Shown here: positions 26,949-39,682 of the stretch, piece after piece
How the letters are laid out: every line of letters starts with the position of its first letter
Position numbering within the stretch: the first letter of the stretch is position 1
Assembly: GCA_018127085.1 (NCBI GenBank)
Contig: CM030724.1
Location: forward strand, 248,001-312,000
DNA: 64,000 bases
Direction: 5' to 3'
Source of the DNA: Pneumocystis sp. 'macacae'
Taxonomy: Eukaryota; Ascomycota; Pneumocystomycetes; Pneumocystales; Pneumocystaceae
Notes under the pieces: generated by a model
The model's input: the letters and a program-made list of their open reading frames with translations, nothing else
The model's database searches: none
Told to the model about the DNA's origin: nothing
Translations under genes and position numbers: made by a program

Positions 26949-29900
26949 TTATGTCCTAAGTCTTCGAAAATCCGAAATAACTTTTTCTAGTGAAGTTATT
27001 TCTGACATAAATATATTATATTTATTCATATTTTCAAATTTAATGCTTTCAGGAACTTTAATATTATAATCTTCTTTATTTATTCGTTTTTCTATTTCAA
27101 AAATTAAACACTTATTTTTTTCAATCTAAAAAATTATCAATATTAGCATATCATAGTATTACCAATTAACCTTTTTTTCTGCTTTTTCTATTTCAGCGTC
27201 GAAATCAATTTGATCCTAATAAAAAAAATAAATTTTTTAAAAAAAAATAATTTAAATACTTTTACTAAAAGCAAAACACTACAATCCGAATTTACAGTTG
27301 CTATTATACATCCTTCTGGCTGAAACATGCTGTTTCTAAGAATATTAATGCTTCCACATCCTTTAATTAATGATAAAATAACGTTTATTTGGGATTCTAA
27401 AATATCAACCAAGAAATCGTTTACTTGAAAATAGACTAAAAGCTATTAATTAAATTATAGATTTTATTTCAATTAAAACAATACTTTTAGCATTTGTCCT
27501 AATATTATATTCAGCCATCAATGAACGACTTGTTTGTATAAGAGAAAAAACAAGATTATAATTTGCATGTGCACATTCATCGTCAAATTCTGGATTATAT
27601 ACAGGAAATATCGACTTAACTATTGAAATAGTAATATCTCCAGGTCTTCGTGGAAGTCTTTGCCATAATTCTTCAGTAATAAAAGGCATAAAAGGATGCA
27701 TCATTCTAAGTGCACCATCTAAACAAGTATAAAGCGTATCTTGTGCAGACCTTTTTTCTTGAGGAGTCCCTTTATCAATAATAACTTTAGAACTTTCCTA
27801 GGACTATTAATTTGAAATATTTTGAATAAAATAACTGTACAATGTAAATGTCACAAAATTCGTATAACCAAAAATTATAAATAACATTAGTAGCATTATA
27901 AAAGTTCTTTTCTTCTAAAGCGGTATTTAATTCTTGAGCAGTTTTCGTATATTTATGTAAAATCCATCGCTCTACAAGTGTTTCGTTGCCAGATTTCTGT
28001 AATTGTTAGTTAAATAATTCAAATATAACGGGAATCAAACATAATCTTTAGAATTCGGCACAAAATCAGTACCTAACTTTAACAAAACATATTTTGTAGC
28101 ATTATATATTTTATTACAAAATTTTCTGTATCCTTCTACACGTAAAATATCGAGATTTATATCATGTCCTATTATGTTAAATTTAATTAAAAAAATTAAA
28201 ACAAAATACCTCCAGTAGTATATGCGCAAAGAGCAAATCTTAGTGCATCTGTTCCACACTGAGGAATACCATTCGGAAAATTTTTTTTTTGATTCTTTTT
28301 TGCAATTTCTTGCTCTTTTATATCAAGATTACTGTCAGATACTTTCTTATTCATATCTTCAAGTGAAATTCCTTTAATAACATCTATTGGATCTATTACA
28401 TTTCCCAAACTTTTTGACATTTTTCTTCCTTGAGAGTCTCTCACAAGAGAATGACAAAATACTTCTTTAAATGGAACTTGACCAGTTAATTTTATTCCCA
28501 CCATTATCATACGAGCAACCCAAAAAAACAAAATATCCCAGCCAGTTTCTAATAAGGACATGGGGTAAAATTTTTTAAAATCATCTGTTTCTTTTGGCCA
28601 ACCTAAAGTAGAAAATGGCCATAAACATGATGAAAACCATGTATCAAGAACATCCTCATCTTGTTCAAGAATAAATGACTTTCCAGGAAATAGTTTTTCA
28701 GCTTTTTTTTGAGCAACTTCTTTATTTTGCCCAGAAACCCACCATTTGTTTTCTGCAAAATCTTGATTTTCACCTTCTATTTTAACAAAATAAGCAGGAA
28801 TTCTATGACCCCACCAAAGCTGACGAGAAATACACCAATCCTGAATATTCTCCATCCAACGATAAAAATCATGTTCAGATGTTTTAGGAATAATTTTTAT
28901 TTCACCATTCTTAACAGCCTAAATTGGTCAAAAACATTAAATTTAACCATTTTTATAAAATACATTCAATGCATCGATTGACATTGCTTTTTGATTTACC
29001 CACCACTGAGGTCTCATTAATGGCTCTATAATATCTTTTGATTTACTGCAAATAGGAATAATCATAGGATTATCTTTAATACCAACAAATAACCCTCTCT
29101 TTTTAAGTTCTTCCGCAATTAACACACGAACATCAAATCTCTTTAATCCCTAATATATAAATCAAAGTACATAGTAATATTATTATTACTATACCTTCCA
29201 ATCACCTGCATTCTCATTCATTGTCCCATCAGAATTAAGAATGTTAATAAATGGTAAGTTATGTCGCTTTCCAATTTCATAATCATTTATATCATGAGCA
29301 GGAGTAATTTTTACAGCACCAGTTCCAAAAGTCATATCAACAGAAATGCAATCAGTAATTATAGGCAATAAACGGTGAACGAACGGATGTTTAGCCATTT
29401 TCCCATGAAGATGTTTATACCGATGATCATCTGGATGCACTGCAATAGCCGTATCTCCTAACATTGTCTCTAAACGTGTCGTTGCTACGATAATTCTTTC
29501 ATCTAATATATTAATATATATATCATAATATATAATATCTTACTGGATTCATGCATTTCATATGCAAAATAAGTAAGAGTTCCAAATTCCACAGGCTTGT
29601 CATAACCAGGAACATTTAATAATGTACGACTAGAAAGTTCAATTTGATCAACCTATAAACTAAAAAAGTAATATATATAGACAGATGTAAGATACCTCCA
29701 AATTAGATAGTGTTGTATTTAAAAAAGTGCACCAATTAACAATTTTGTTAGCCCTATAAATGACTCCATCTTCATGTAATCGCACAAAATGCTCGACAAC
29801 AGCTTTTGACAAATTCTAAAGCAAAATTAATTTAGGATAACGTAAAATTAATACAAAAAACGTCATCTATAGTGTAGGCTTCACGAGACCAATCATATGA

Positions 29901-30807
29901 TCCACCAAGACACATTAATTGACTTTTGATCTTAGCAGAATAACTAAATTTATTAATTATAGTTTCATTATTGTATATAATCACCTTTCTTTCCATTTAA
30001 CAACAATATCTACAAACTCCTCTCTTGAAAAATCATGCCTTGTTTTTTTTTCTTGTACCCATAATCTTTTTTCTACAACACTTTGTGTACTTAATCCAGC
30101 ATGATCAAATCCTGGCAAAAAAAGAACAGTTTTATTTTTCATACGTTGCCTACACAATTATAAATAAATATTTTTTTCCTTTTTTTCTAAAAATACCATC
30201 TAGCAAGAGAATCTTGAATAGCAACAGTAAGTGCATGCCCAATATGAAGGATACCTGTAATATTTGGTGGTGGAAGCGGTATGACAAAAGAACCTTCAGA
30301 TTTACAGTTCCCATCTGGCCCCATCTCCGGTAAGTGAAGACCTTCACGTTGCCACCATTCATACCATGCAGATTCTACTGCAAGAGGATTATAATTTTTT
30401 AATGCAGGTAAATTCAAATTCTGAAGAACTGAATAAAGTTATATATTAAAAAAACAAAAAAAAATAGTACTTTTTTTTTCTCCTAATGGTGTAATCTCTA
30501 CATATTCATTCTCGATAATAAATTCATGTTTTGTCTTTTTTTCTTTTTTACTCAAATTAACCTTAAATATATTAGAAAAACACAATAATAATAATATATA
30601 ATAATATAAATAATAAAATACAATATTTTTCACTTGAAGTTCTTTCTTTTCTGCAAATTTTCTTTCTTTTTCCTTCTTTTTTTTTTCTTTCTCAACTAAA
30701 CATATTAAATTATTTAAAAATACTAATGACATACTTCTTTTATCCATTTTTCCAGCTTTGGTTGAACTATATAATTCATCTGTATACTTTTCTTGTCTAA
30801 AATCCAT
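26949..30807 (-). CDS. VAS1: Valyl-tRNA synthetase (cytosolic type)
   Basis: This class Ia synthetase charges tRNA-Val. The start at 30807 reads [20 protein letters not shown], followed by a Lys/Glu-rich N-terminal extension typical of eukaryotic cytosolic enzymes. Catalytic marks: [20 protein letters not shown] with the HIGH signature, [19 protein letters not shown], the editing domain around [74 protein letters not shown], and [20 protein letters not shown] with KMSKS. The anticodon domain has [20 protein letters not shown]. The C-terminal coiled coil ends [18 protein letters not shown]. Around fourteen introns. I found no in-frame upstream ATG adding a mitochondrial presequence. Confidence 0.97.
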
Positions 30808-31199
30808 ATTTTATATATTTTAATATCAAAATTATTAAAAAAAAGACTAAATTTATAATTAAAGTTACTCTAAAAAATAAAAATATAAATTTAATATTTT
30901 TAAAAAACAAAAAAATAGTTAATATTTACAATAATACAAAAACAAGCATTTTAAGTTTTGTCAATTGGATTAACTCTTAATTATGCGAAATCTAGAAATA
31001 AATCAAACCAAAATTACAAAAAAAAATTAAATTTATAAAAAGACTGAATTTAGACTTTTATTTTCTCAAAATTAAAGATAAAAAAGCTGAAGTTTTATAT
31101 TAAAATAATACAGTGATTATAAAAAAAAACATTTTTAAATAAATAAATATTTATTTAAAAATAATAAAATTAAAACTATAAAGCAAAAGTCCAATCTTT
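30808..31199. other. Tandem intergenic region
   Basis: About 390 A/T-rich bases between the VAS1 start and the CKA1 stop on the same strand. It should contain the VAS1 promoter and the CKA1 terminator. No other feature is seen. Confidence 0.5.
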
Positions 31200-32575
31200 T
31201 TATTCTTGTCTTCGAATCGGTTCAAAATAGGGATGATTCATTGCCTCTTGAGGAGTTAAACGTTCCTATAAAAATGTCAACAGGCAAACAATGATACAAA
31301 ATAATATTTACTTGATGGTCATAACGTAAAAGATTATCTAAAAAATCAATTGCTTCTGGAGAAATATATTTTTGATTTTCGGGTGTTATAAATTTTTGCC
31401 ATGGCTTTCGTGGATACCTTTTTATGTATAAATATCAATAAGTAATCTCTAAAAACATACTTTCCAAGAATATCGTCATATTGAGAATCCAATTGAATAT
31501 CGTATTTATCTAAATACGCATAAAGTTTATCTGTCCCTAAAACTTTTGCAATTTTAACTAATTGATCATAATTATCGGATCTATAAAAGTTATATATTTT
31601 TCTTTTAAAAATTCTTCAAACCCATGAAAAAATGGCTCTTTTCTAAATATCATAGACGCAAACATAGCACCTAAGCTCCACATATCAAGGCTATAATCAT
31701 ATTCTTGAAAATCAACTAAAAGCTCTGGACCTTTAAAATATCTTGAAGCAACACGAACATTATATTCAGTTCCTGGATGATAAAATTCAGCAAGACCCCA
31801 ATCAATTAAACGTAGCTTAATATGTTAGTTGCATAAAATTAAAAAAAAATATCTATAACTTGTCTTTTTTCATGATCAATCATCACGTTATGGGGTTTTA
31901 CATCTCGATGCATGATGCCTTTTGAATGACAAAAGTCAAGAGCCTAGATATAAATACATATATATATTCTTTGCATCAAATATTCTTCTCACCTTCAATA
32001 GTTCAAATATATAATACCGAATATCATAATCTTGAAAACGGGGATAAAGATTTCGAAAATCAGTGTTATTTACATATTCAAATATCAATGAAGGTGTCTT
32101 GCTCTAGAGAGAGTCAAAAGAGATAAAAATTATGCAAACTTCGCATACCTGAGGGTCACGGACAACATCTAATAATGTAATAACGTTTGATCCTCCTGCT
32201 AAATTTTGAAGAATTTTTATTTCCCGTTTAATTTTCTTTTTTTTAACAGGTTTAAGAACCTTAATAATACACTTTTCATCAGCAACAACATTGTATCCTT
32301 CAAATACTTCTGAGTATTTTCCTCGTCCAACTTTTTTTACAACCTAGTATATAAGAAAAAAAATAAGTAAAAAGTCATATTCTAGCCTCATAGTTATCTT
32401 GTACACTATAAAATCGATTAAAAATATCAATTAACTTTAGATAATTACCCCCATTGAATTTGCAAATTATCATAGTCCCAGTATGATCTAAAAAATATTA
32501 TTTAAGCTTAAACACTATTTCTTCTTACCTCTGCATATTTTCATTGACATTAGCATACTGCCTTGCAATAGACAT
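31200..32575 (-). CDS. CKA1: Casein kinase 2 catalytic subunit alpha
   Basis: CK2 alpha is a constitutively active, acid-directed Ser/Thr kinase. The start at 32575 reads [14 protein letters not shown]. Family marks: [20 protein letters not shown] (Gly-rich loop), the basic cluster [19 protein letters not shown] with the ATP-binding Lys, [20 protein letters not shown] (catalytic loop), and [20 protein letters not shown], where DWG replaces the usual DFG as in all CK2 alpha. Then come [40 protein letters not shown] and [20 protein letters not shown], ending [11 protein letters not shown]. About seven short introns. Length is normal for the family. Confidence 0.97.
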
Positions 32576-32902
32576 CTTCTAAATAACAATATTAAGAAAC
32601 TATTAATAACTTTATAGATATAATTTTATAGATAGTGAATTATTTTTTCAATATAATTAATAATTTTAATCATTCATATGTTATTAGTTTTTTTACCGTT
32701 CAAAGTAAAAAAAATAATCTACGTATTTTTTCCTTAATATTCCTAATAATTCATAAAAACACACGATTGAATCCTAATGTGTTGAAGTTTTTTTGCACTT
32801 AATTTCGATGAACGTTCAAGAAAATATAAATAGTAAAAATAAGGAATTTAATAAAAATTTTAATTTGTTTTGAAAACATTTAATAAGTTGTTACTGCTAA
32901 GA
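32576..32902. other. Divergent promoter region (CKA1 / RPP1)
   Basis: About 330 A/T-rich bases separate the two divergent starts. It should hold both promoters. No other feature is recognised. Confidence 0.5.
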
Positions 32903-33775
32903 ATGTATGATTTAAATGTTCTTTGGTATGGTTCAGGGGTTTCAGAAAGTGAAATGAAGAAAATGGTTATCTTTTTAAGTGAACGTTTTTATCTTTCAAG
33001 TTTTTTAGAGGAAAACTTATTTAAGTATAGTTGGTTATAGTACAATTGCTTTAAATTATATGGTTTATGGGAAAATCAACAAAAAGATTGTATAAAATAT
33101 GTAAATTAAAATAAAAAAAATTAAAAAACAAATAGGTAAATCCAATTCGTCCAGATATTATACAATGTCGAAAACCTATGCGTATTTTATCAAGGGTAAC
33201 TATTGTTCTTGATGAAGGGTCTCAAAATTATAATTTAGTACATTTTTATTATCTAATTCTACTTTTATTCACAAAATATTTAGTATTCAGCAACAGATAC
33301 ATTTGATATTTTGGCAGTACGGCCAACCAGCGAAAAAATGTTTCAGCATGTATGCACGTCTATGGATGTAGATATTATATCTCTTGATATGTCTCAACGA
33401 CTTCCTTTTTATATTAAACATTCAACAGTTGGAGTAGCTATTACTCGAGGCATACGACTCGAAATTTGTTATGCTTCTGGTATATCCGATATTAATTGCA
33501 GAAGACACTTAATTTGCAATGCGTCTGCATTGGTACGCGCAACACGTGGAAAAGGCATTATTATATCCAGTGAAGCGTCAAATCTAATGTATTGTCGGAG
33601 CGGATACGATATAATTAATCTTTCTACTTTTTGGGGACTAAGTCAAGAAAAAGGACGTAATGCAATAGGAAAAGAGGCTAAATCTGTTATTATACATGGA
33701 GAAGCTAGAAAAAATATGTCTAAAGGCGTTATTAAACTTGTTGAAAATAAAATATTACAAAAAAATAAATCTTAA
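32903..33775 (+). CDS. RPP1: RNase P/MRP protein subunit p30 (Rpp1)
   Basis: Rpp1 is a TIM-barrel protein shared by nuclear RNase P (tRNA 5' processing) and RNase MRP (rRNA processing). The start reads MYDLNVLWYGSGVSESEMKK. Marks: STIALNYMVYGKINKK, NPIRPDIIQCRKPMRILSRV, the block FDILAVRPTSEKMFQHVCTS, VDIISLDMSQRLPFYIKHST, VGVAITRGIRLEICYASGIS and ASALVRATRGKGIIISSEAS, then LMYCRSGYDIINLSTFWGLS. ILAVRPTS, ITRGIRLEICY and LRSPYDIINL-type blocks are the p30 signature. There are three or four introns in the first third; the last 465 bases are one exon. The exact junctions between 32980 and 33300 are uncertain. Confidence 0.93.
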
Positions 33776-34240
33776 AAAAATAAATGTGTAAAATAAATAA
33801 AAAGAAAGAACGAGTTTTCCGGTTTACTATTTTTTTAAAAACAACATTGTCTATAACTATAAAAAATTAATAAAAATGATTTTTAAACAGTTTTAATTAT
33901 GCAAAATTACTAGTATTTTAAGCAATTTAATAACATTATCATATATAACAAATCAGGTATCTATTAAGCTTTAAAAGTCCAAAAATGATTAAAATATTTT
34001 AGAATATGTTATAAAAGTAGTAGTTTTTATAAACCTTTAAATATATTGTTTTAATGCTTCAAAAACAGGATTTATACAGACTACTAACCTGAAGTTGCAT
34101 CAGTATTTGTACAAAATATTAGAAAATTTAGAATATAAAATAAAGTTTCATACAACTCGAATATTTCTATCTATAAATTCGATTCATAATATTATGTTGA
34201 ATAAACAGTTATCATATATTAACAAAGATAGAATGCATGT
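33776..34240. other. Convergent intergenic region
   Basis: About 465 A/T-rich bases between the stops of RPP1 and USB1. No gene or repeat is recognised. Confidence 0.5.
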
Positions 34241-35229
34241 TCAAAGTGTGGCTGAAATCGAGTGGATTATGTTTCCTATTTTAACTTTTATTTCATTAAC
34301 ATATAATTTATGTGTAGATAATAATCTGGCATATTCATTATTTAATCGATTTAAAATAGTTTGGTCCATTATAAATCGTCCTAAACACCATGCAATAGAT
34401 ATATGAAACTGCGGATTCTAAAAACATTACTAAATTTATTATTTAAATAATATGAGTTATTTTCCTCATAAAACGATTGACAATTATATCTTTTCAATAT
34501 AGAGTCTATAATTCTTAAGATTATCTGTAACTTTTCTAGAATTAAAAAAAGTATTCATTTTAGTGTGTTCATACATTTTCTTTTCCTGAATTAATTATTA
34601 TAACAAGAAATGTTCTGCTTAAATCTTCATTTGTAAAAATAGATATTTTTGAAAAATCAATATGAAAACTATTAAGAAAATACAGTCAGCTTAATCTATT
34701 CCAAAAAAAAGTTTTTTTGCCTTTTAAATAAAATATTTATTTTCATTGTTTCTCTAAAACTATCAATCATATCGGATGTTAACATAAATGGCCTTGAAAG
34801 ACTGACATGTAACGGTAAAGACATTCCCAAATCATCTTCTAAAAGTGAAGTAAACATTATACCTTCTAAAATACATAGTTCATATATTTTTTTCAAAAGA
34901 CATTGTAGATCTTCAGGTGGTATAACTTTTCCATTAGATGTAAATCATTTTTTTAGAAAAAAAACACTACAAGAAATATAAACATGACTTGGCCAACTTC
35001 CTGGAACACTTGAGTGTGTTCGTTTTCGACCTTCATGAAATACTGGATCATCTCCCATCATTGGTCTGACTAACTAATTATATATTCTTCTTTTATTCAA
35101 AAGAAAACTACCTTGATATAAATCAAAAAATAAATAGGGTAACTGAAGCTTTTTCCTCTTTGAATAGTCTTCATTTTCCTCATCTGTCGATTCATAAGCA
35201 ACAAGTCTCGTATTTTTATTGCTCTTCAT
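34241..35229 (-). CDS. USB1: U6 snRNA 3'-5' phosphodiesterase Usb1, with non-standard introns
   Basis: Usb1 is a 2H phosphodiesterase that trims the U6 snRNA oligo(U) tail. The start reads MKSNKNTRLVAYESTDEENE. Family marks: VRPMMGDDPVFHEGRKRTHS, SVPGSWPSHVYIS, then LPLHVSLSRPFMLTSDMID with the first HxS motif, SFHIDFSKISIFTNEDLSRT, and NPQFHISIAWCLGRFIMDQT with the second HxS motif. It ends VNEIKVKIGNIIHSISATL. The intron at 34669-34720 must start GC (AAAAG then GCAAAA) to keep KSFHIDF in phase. The intron at 34418-34464 must start GA: only then does FYE run into NPQFHISIAW. If that intron stayed in, the frame would shift and the second catalytic His would be lost. Identity is firm; the last splice junction is not. 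Confidence 0.85.
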
Positions 35230-35330
35230 TTTATATAAAAACCCTGCAATTACAATGACCTAAAGTAACTATTGTTATACAGTTGCTATGACAAGGTTTT
35301 AACGATATCCTAGTAATCTGTAAAAACTAA
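35230..35330. promoter_or_regulatory. 101-bp shared divergent promoter (USB1 / NTR2-like)
   Basis: Two divergent splicing-related genes start only 101 bases apart and must share promoter space. No specific factor site is recognised. Confidence 0.45.
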
Positions 35331-36752
35331 ATGGCTTTTCAAATCCGAAAATTTAAGGCAAAACCAGTAAAAATATTAATAGAGGATGAACATACAGATT
35401 CGTATGAACACTCATCTTCACTTTTATCTCCTGAAAATATATTACCTATTCAAAAAACTCAATTTCAACAAACAGATCAATTAGACTCAAATTCTAAATT
35501 AACAAAAACAAATCTAAAAAAGAAAGAAAATAAAGGATTGAGATTAAGCTTTGGACCAGAAGTAAGAAAAAGAGTGAATATTTACTTAAAAATTTGATTG
35601 ATTTTGCATAGGAAGGTGATCAAGAGCATGAAACGTTTGTACCCAAAAAATCACTTTTAAATCAACAATATCAAAGAAAAAAACCACAAATAGACTCTCC
35701 ATTTCAGTATGAACATGCATACGTTAATATAACTTCATTCTTTAATAAAGCGAATAGATTTAACATGCCCAAATCGGTTGAAAATATATCTTCAGTGACA
35801 CCCAAATATAATTCAGAATATTTATCTGAGCTTCGCTCGTCTACACCTTCGACACCAAAAGAATTTTGTAATATATATAAAGAAACTATTAATATGAATG
35901 ATCTATCTATAACAGAAAATATTTCCCATTGCTTTGATAAAGTCCCTGAGATTTTGAACGAAGGAATTGTCAAAGCTTTAAAAGAAAGACGTATGGAAAA
36001 AATTAAACAAAGTAAGCTAAGTAGCTGTTATATTTCTTTGGAGGATGATAACCAAGTTGTTTTGTCTTCACAAACAAATGAATCACGGTTACAGCGTGAA
36101 GATGACTTACTTGATGATGGTATTGAAGGTTATTTATAGATTGTTTTATAATATAAACTAAATATTTCTTAAAGAATTTAAAGAATATCTGGATGATAGA
36201 ATTATACTTAATAAAGATTTAGAAAAAACACAAGCTAGAAAAAGGCGTATTGAAATGAAAGATGCTATTGAAGAAGTGTAAGCAATATACTTATATATTT
36301 TTAACAATATTAATCACTTAAAAAGAGAAGAAATAGACGTAGAAGAAGAGTTTTCTTCAGAAGAGAATTCACGTATATGGGAACAAACACAGATTCGTAA
36401 AGGTGTATATGGTTCGAATTTTATAAATACAGATTTAACCTCACAGAAAAAATATCAACCAATTATAACTCAGATACCAAAATTTGAAAATTCTATAAAT
36501 CGACTAAAAAATAAACTATTTTCTATGAAATCAAACAGAGATACTATGTTATCAGAAATTAAAACATTAATATTAGAAAAGGAAGAAATTTTCAAAAGAG
36601 AGGTTAACGTAAAAGAATCCCTTGAAAAAACTTCACAAGATTATTATAATCTTCAAATAAAAACATCTCAAGTAAATTCTCCTATCCGTGGTCTTGATTC
36701 AATTACATCTTATACTGCTAAACAAGTACCTATTTCTCAAAATATTTCTTGA
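35331..36752 (+). CDS. NTR2-like spliceosome disassembly factor
   Basis: Ntr2, with Ntr1 and the helicase Prp43, releases the excised intron lariat from the spliceosome. The protein begins MAFQIRKFKAKPVKILIEDE, with LRLSFGPE and a Ser-rich segment after it. The diagnostic block is PKYNSEYLSELRSSTPSTPK, the conserved YL-ELR-STPSTP core of the nineteen-complex-related protein 2 family. Later parts include IVKALKERRMEKIKQSKLS, EYLDDRIILNKDLEKTQARK, EENSRIWEQTQIRKGVYG (family pattern W---Q-RKG) and a C-terminal coiled coil. Four introns of 40-50 bases. It sits back to back with USB1. Orthology to yeast NTR2 or plant ILP1/PAXBP1-type factors is inferred from motifs. Confidence 0.82.
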
Positions 36753-36889
36753 TGACTGTAATGTTTTTAATTTTATACAATTTTATAAAAATAATTGCCA
36801 TTTTTTTCTTTATACTTTAATAAACTAGTATTGATTTTTCTTGTAGTGTTATTCACACTTGATTACGAAATAAAAAAGTTGCATAAGAA

Positions 36890-38404
36890 ATGAAAATAAA
36901 ATGGCATATTTTTGCATTTTCGAGTATATTTTTCTCGCTTAGTACTAGTAAATAACATATATATATATATACATTTATAAAAATTTACTAATTTTCACCT
37001 ATCAGATGTTATAGCAAATAATAGAGTTGGTATGGTTTATCATATTTTACCATATAATCAAGTAGAAAAACATTATCTGCAACATTCGTACTCTTTGAAA
37101 CCTGAAGAGGTATATTTTTTTTGTAAAAATTCTGAAATTAAAATTTTAGGCACGGCAGGTATTAGCACATATAATGGGAGTTTCAAGGTTTCATAAACTT
37201 GGATTTCAGGGACAAGCAACAAAGGTGATAGATGCTATTGAAATGGCGAGTTTATGGGGATTTTGGGAAGAAAAAAAGAACCATATGTTGGTTACGTTAG
37301 CAGGGATTATAGATACTAAGGCATTTTTTACAGAACATCCACTTTTTATGATTAAAAACTCACCTTCTTCTGAGGCATATAATCATTTAGTAAAGCATAT
37401 TTTAAATCAATTTCATAAGTTAACAGGTCTACCTATTGAGCGTTTATATGCAAATATATATGGTGGGGGATTGTTTTTGATACCCTCTATAATTGTAAAT
37501 AGAATATTTATTTTTATTTTTTATTTTTATGTTGCTAGGGAATACATGATTATATCCAACATGCTCCATCATTAAAATTATTTGAAGATAAATTTGGTAA
37601 AGAATTTAGTGGTATTTTTAATTTTCAGTACAAAGAGGACCGCTGTTTTCTATCTGAAATTCTTTCTCTAACTAGCTTCATAAACGCATTATCAGAGAAT
37701 TCACGAGCATCCTTAAGTAAATTAACAACCGCGCATTTAACTAGTCTTGAGATTTTATATCATCATTATGGTGTTGATTCACAACAATACATTTATGCTG
37801 TAAAAGCGTTTAGCTTAGTTTTTAACCAAATTTTCAAAAAGTTACCGGATACTACATTTACAATTATGTTATTATCACCTACAATGATCCTTAAGGATCC
37901 ATTATTGCGTCGTGCTGAAATTGAAGATATATTTGGAAATGACAGTTCTGCTCCTGCTTTGAAGGAACTTAAATCAGTACTTTCGCATTGTTATGACACT
38001 AAAACAAACTGTGAAAATGAAACAAATTATTGCTCAGGTCATGGGTCATGTGAGAAATATTTAGGACAAGAGAGATGTTATACTTGTCGATGTTTTGCTA
38101 CAGTTGCAAATACTACAGGAGGTGGAAGAAAAATTTCTTATTGGTCTGGAAATTCATGTGAAAAGAAAGATATTAGTTCTGAATTTCAAATGTTTTTTTG
38201 GGTATATTTATTTTTTATGAAAATTAAACCACATTTAACATTAATATTTAGATAATTTTTTTCTTTCTAATCACACTTATATGGGCAATTAAACTTTTGT
38301 AAGAAATTGTTTTTTTAAAATAATTAAGAATGTTTAGATATGATGTTGGTAACGAAGAGCTTGGTGCTGTATTGATGAATATGGATATTTCTAAAAAAAT
38401 ATGA
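36890..38404 (+). CDS. DUF3844 family vacuolar-sorting membrane protein with EGF-like module
   Basis: The start MKIKWHIFAFSSIFFSLSTS is a signal peptide. A large lumenal part follows, with ARQVLAHIMGVSRFHKLGFQ and PSLKLFEDKFGKEFSGIFN. Near the end is the Cys-rich DUF3844 domain: LSHCYDTKTNCENETNYCSG, then HGSCEKYLGQERCYTCRCFA, and SYWSGNSCEKKDISSEFQMF, an EGF-like arrangement. A transmembrane helix (FFFLITLIWAIKLL) and a short cytosolic tail with GNEELGAVL follow. I recall the family as fungal Vps3844-type proteins linked to vacuolar sorting; a type I ER/endosomal membrane protein is inferred. Introns include one with a TA dinucleotide tract near 36958-36972. The final junction before YDVGNEEL keeps phase. 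Confidence 0.8.
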
Positions 38405-38494
38405 ATTTAAAATGTTTTAAAATGCATTTTGACAATCTGACTTTTGCATCTTTTTATTACACTAAAATACATATAACCTATATACACGTTTGGA

Positions 38495-39339
38495 TTACAT
38501 TTCTCCACATTCTAACAGCTATTAATCATTGCTAGTAAGTAAGAAAGTATTTTTATATTACCCGTAATAACGATAGGAATTTTAGGCGTATTACTTGTAC
38601 CCATTGTTGTTACATTTTCCATTTTTTTTAAAACTGAAAATCCATAGATAACTCGTCCGAAAACACAATGTTTCCCATCCAACCACGGCGCTGCTTTTGT
38701 CAAAATAAAGAACTGACATCCATTTGTATTTGGTCCCGAATTTGCCATGGATAGCAGTCCCGGAGCATCATGTTTATGAACTAACAAATGATCAATTTTC
38801 ATTAAAAAATAACATAGAAAGATAAGTATAAACCAAATGACTCATCTGCAAACGTTTGAGACCCATAAATACATGTGCTTCCTGTTCCATTTCCCTGAAA
38901 TCAAAAATCTATTTCTAAAGCCATTTTATACAAAATAAACATACATGGATAAAATCTCCACCCTGGACCATAAAATCTTTAATTACTCTATAAATATTAA
39001 TCAATAATATTTTTATTTTCCTAGCTAGAGGCCTATATTTTACCGATGAAACGTTGATCCCTTATATCCCTGTGGACGCCCATTTGAGCCCTTTGTTTCA
39101 CCTGTGCAAAACTGTCTAATGCTTCAATTGGAAAAAAAAACACTTAAATATATCTTAATACCTGAAATTTTCTGCTGTCCTATTTTTTGTAAAAATTTTT
39201 CAGCTAAAAACAGAAAAAAATACTTTGGATGTGTATTTGCAAACAACTCCATTTTTATACGTCCCTGAGGCTGATTTCCAATAGAAATATCAAAAAATAC
39301 TACAGGATTCATTGGATCCGGTTCTATTGTAGAATTCAT
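38495..39339 (-). CDS. Cyclophilin H (spliceosomal peptidyl-prolyl isomerase)
   Basis: Cyclophilin H binds Prp4 of the U4/U6.U5 tri-snRNP. The start at 39339 reads [20 protein letters not shown]. The exons join as [95 protein letters not shown] and [20 protein letters not shown], ending PIVITECGEM. The active-site Arg (FHR), FxxxxGG, Gln-Phe-Phe and Trp (PWLDGKH) are present. The insert between FCTGE and GYKGSTFHR is short, as in PPIH and unlike larger nuclear cyclophilins, and the ECGEM end matches PPIH (QCGEM). Six introns. The gene is convergent with the DUF3844 gene, 90 bases away. Confidence 0.95.
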
Positions 39340-39682
39340 TTTTTTACAAAATCAAGTTAAAACATGTCGCGATATAAGGTTACTGTGGCAACTAAATTTT
39401 GAAAATCAGCATCTCTCACTTTCTTGGTTTTTGCTTCAATAGGTCTAAGGGCGAGCCATTCGCTAATATACGCGGATATTATTGATAGAACTGTATCTTC
39501 TTAAAACATTACGTTTTTTTCTGTGTTTTTTAAGGTAGTTTTTAACTTTCCTAGGAGGAAAAACAATTGATTTGATCATTGTATATCAAAGAGACATCAG
39601 AAAACAAGTTTCTATGAAAACATAATAAATTAGATTAAAATACGATTTTTAAAGAATTTCTGGGACTCTTTTTATAGAAAAA
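39340..39682. other. Divergent promoter region, slightly less AT-rich
   Basis: About 340 bases between cyclophilin H and the DUF2406-like gene. The stretch around 39440-39485 has more G+C than most gaps here and contains a GCGA...TCGC inverted repeat at about 39452-39464. No gene is recognised. Confidence 0.45.

Noticed and set aside
34095..34406. Forward open frame of 103 codons
   Set aside because: Most of it is antisense to the last exon of USB1 (HISIAW, VNEIKVKIGN), which has clear family similarity.
36958..36972. TA dinucleotide tract
   Set aside because: A short simple repeat inside an intron of the DUF3844 gene; common in such AT-rich DNA and not a functional repeat.
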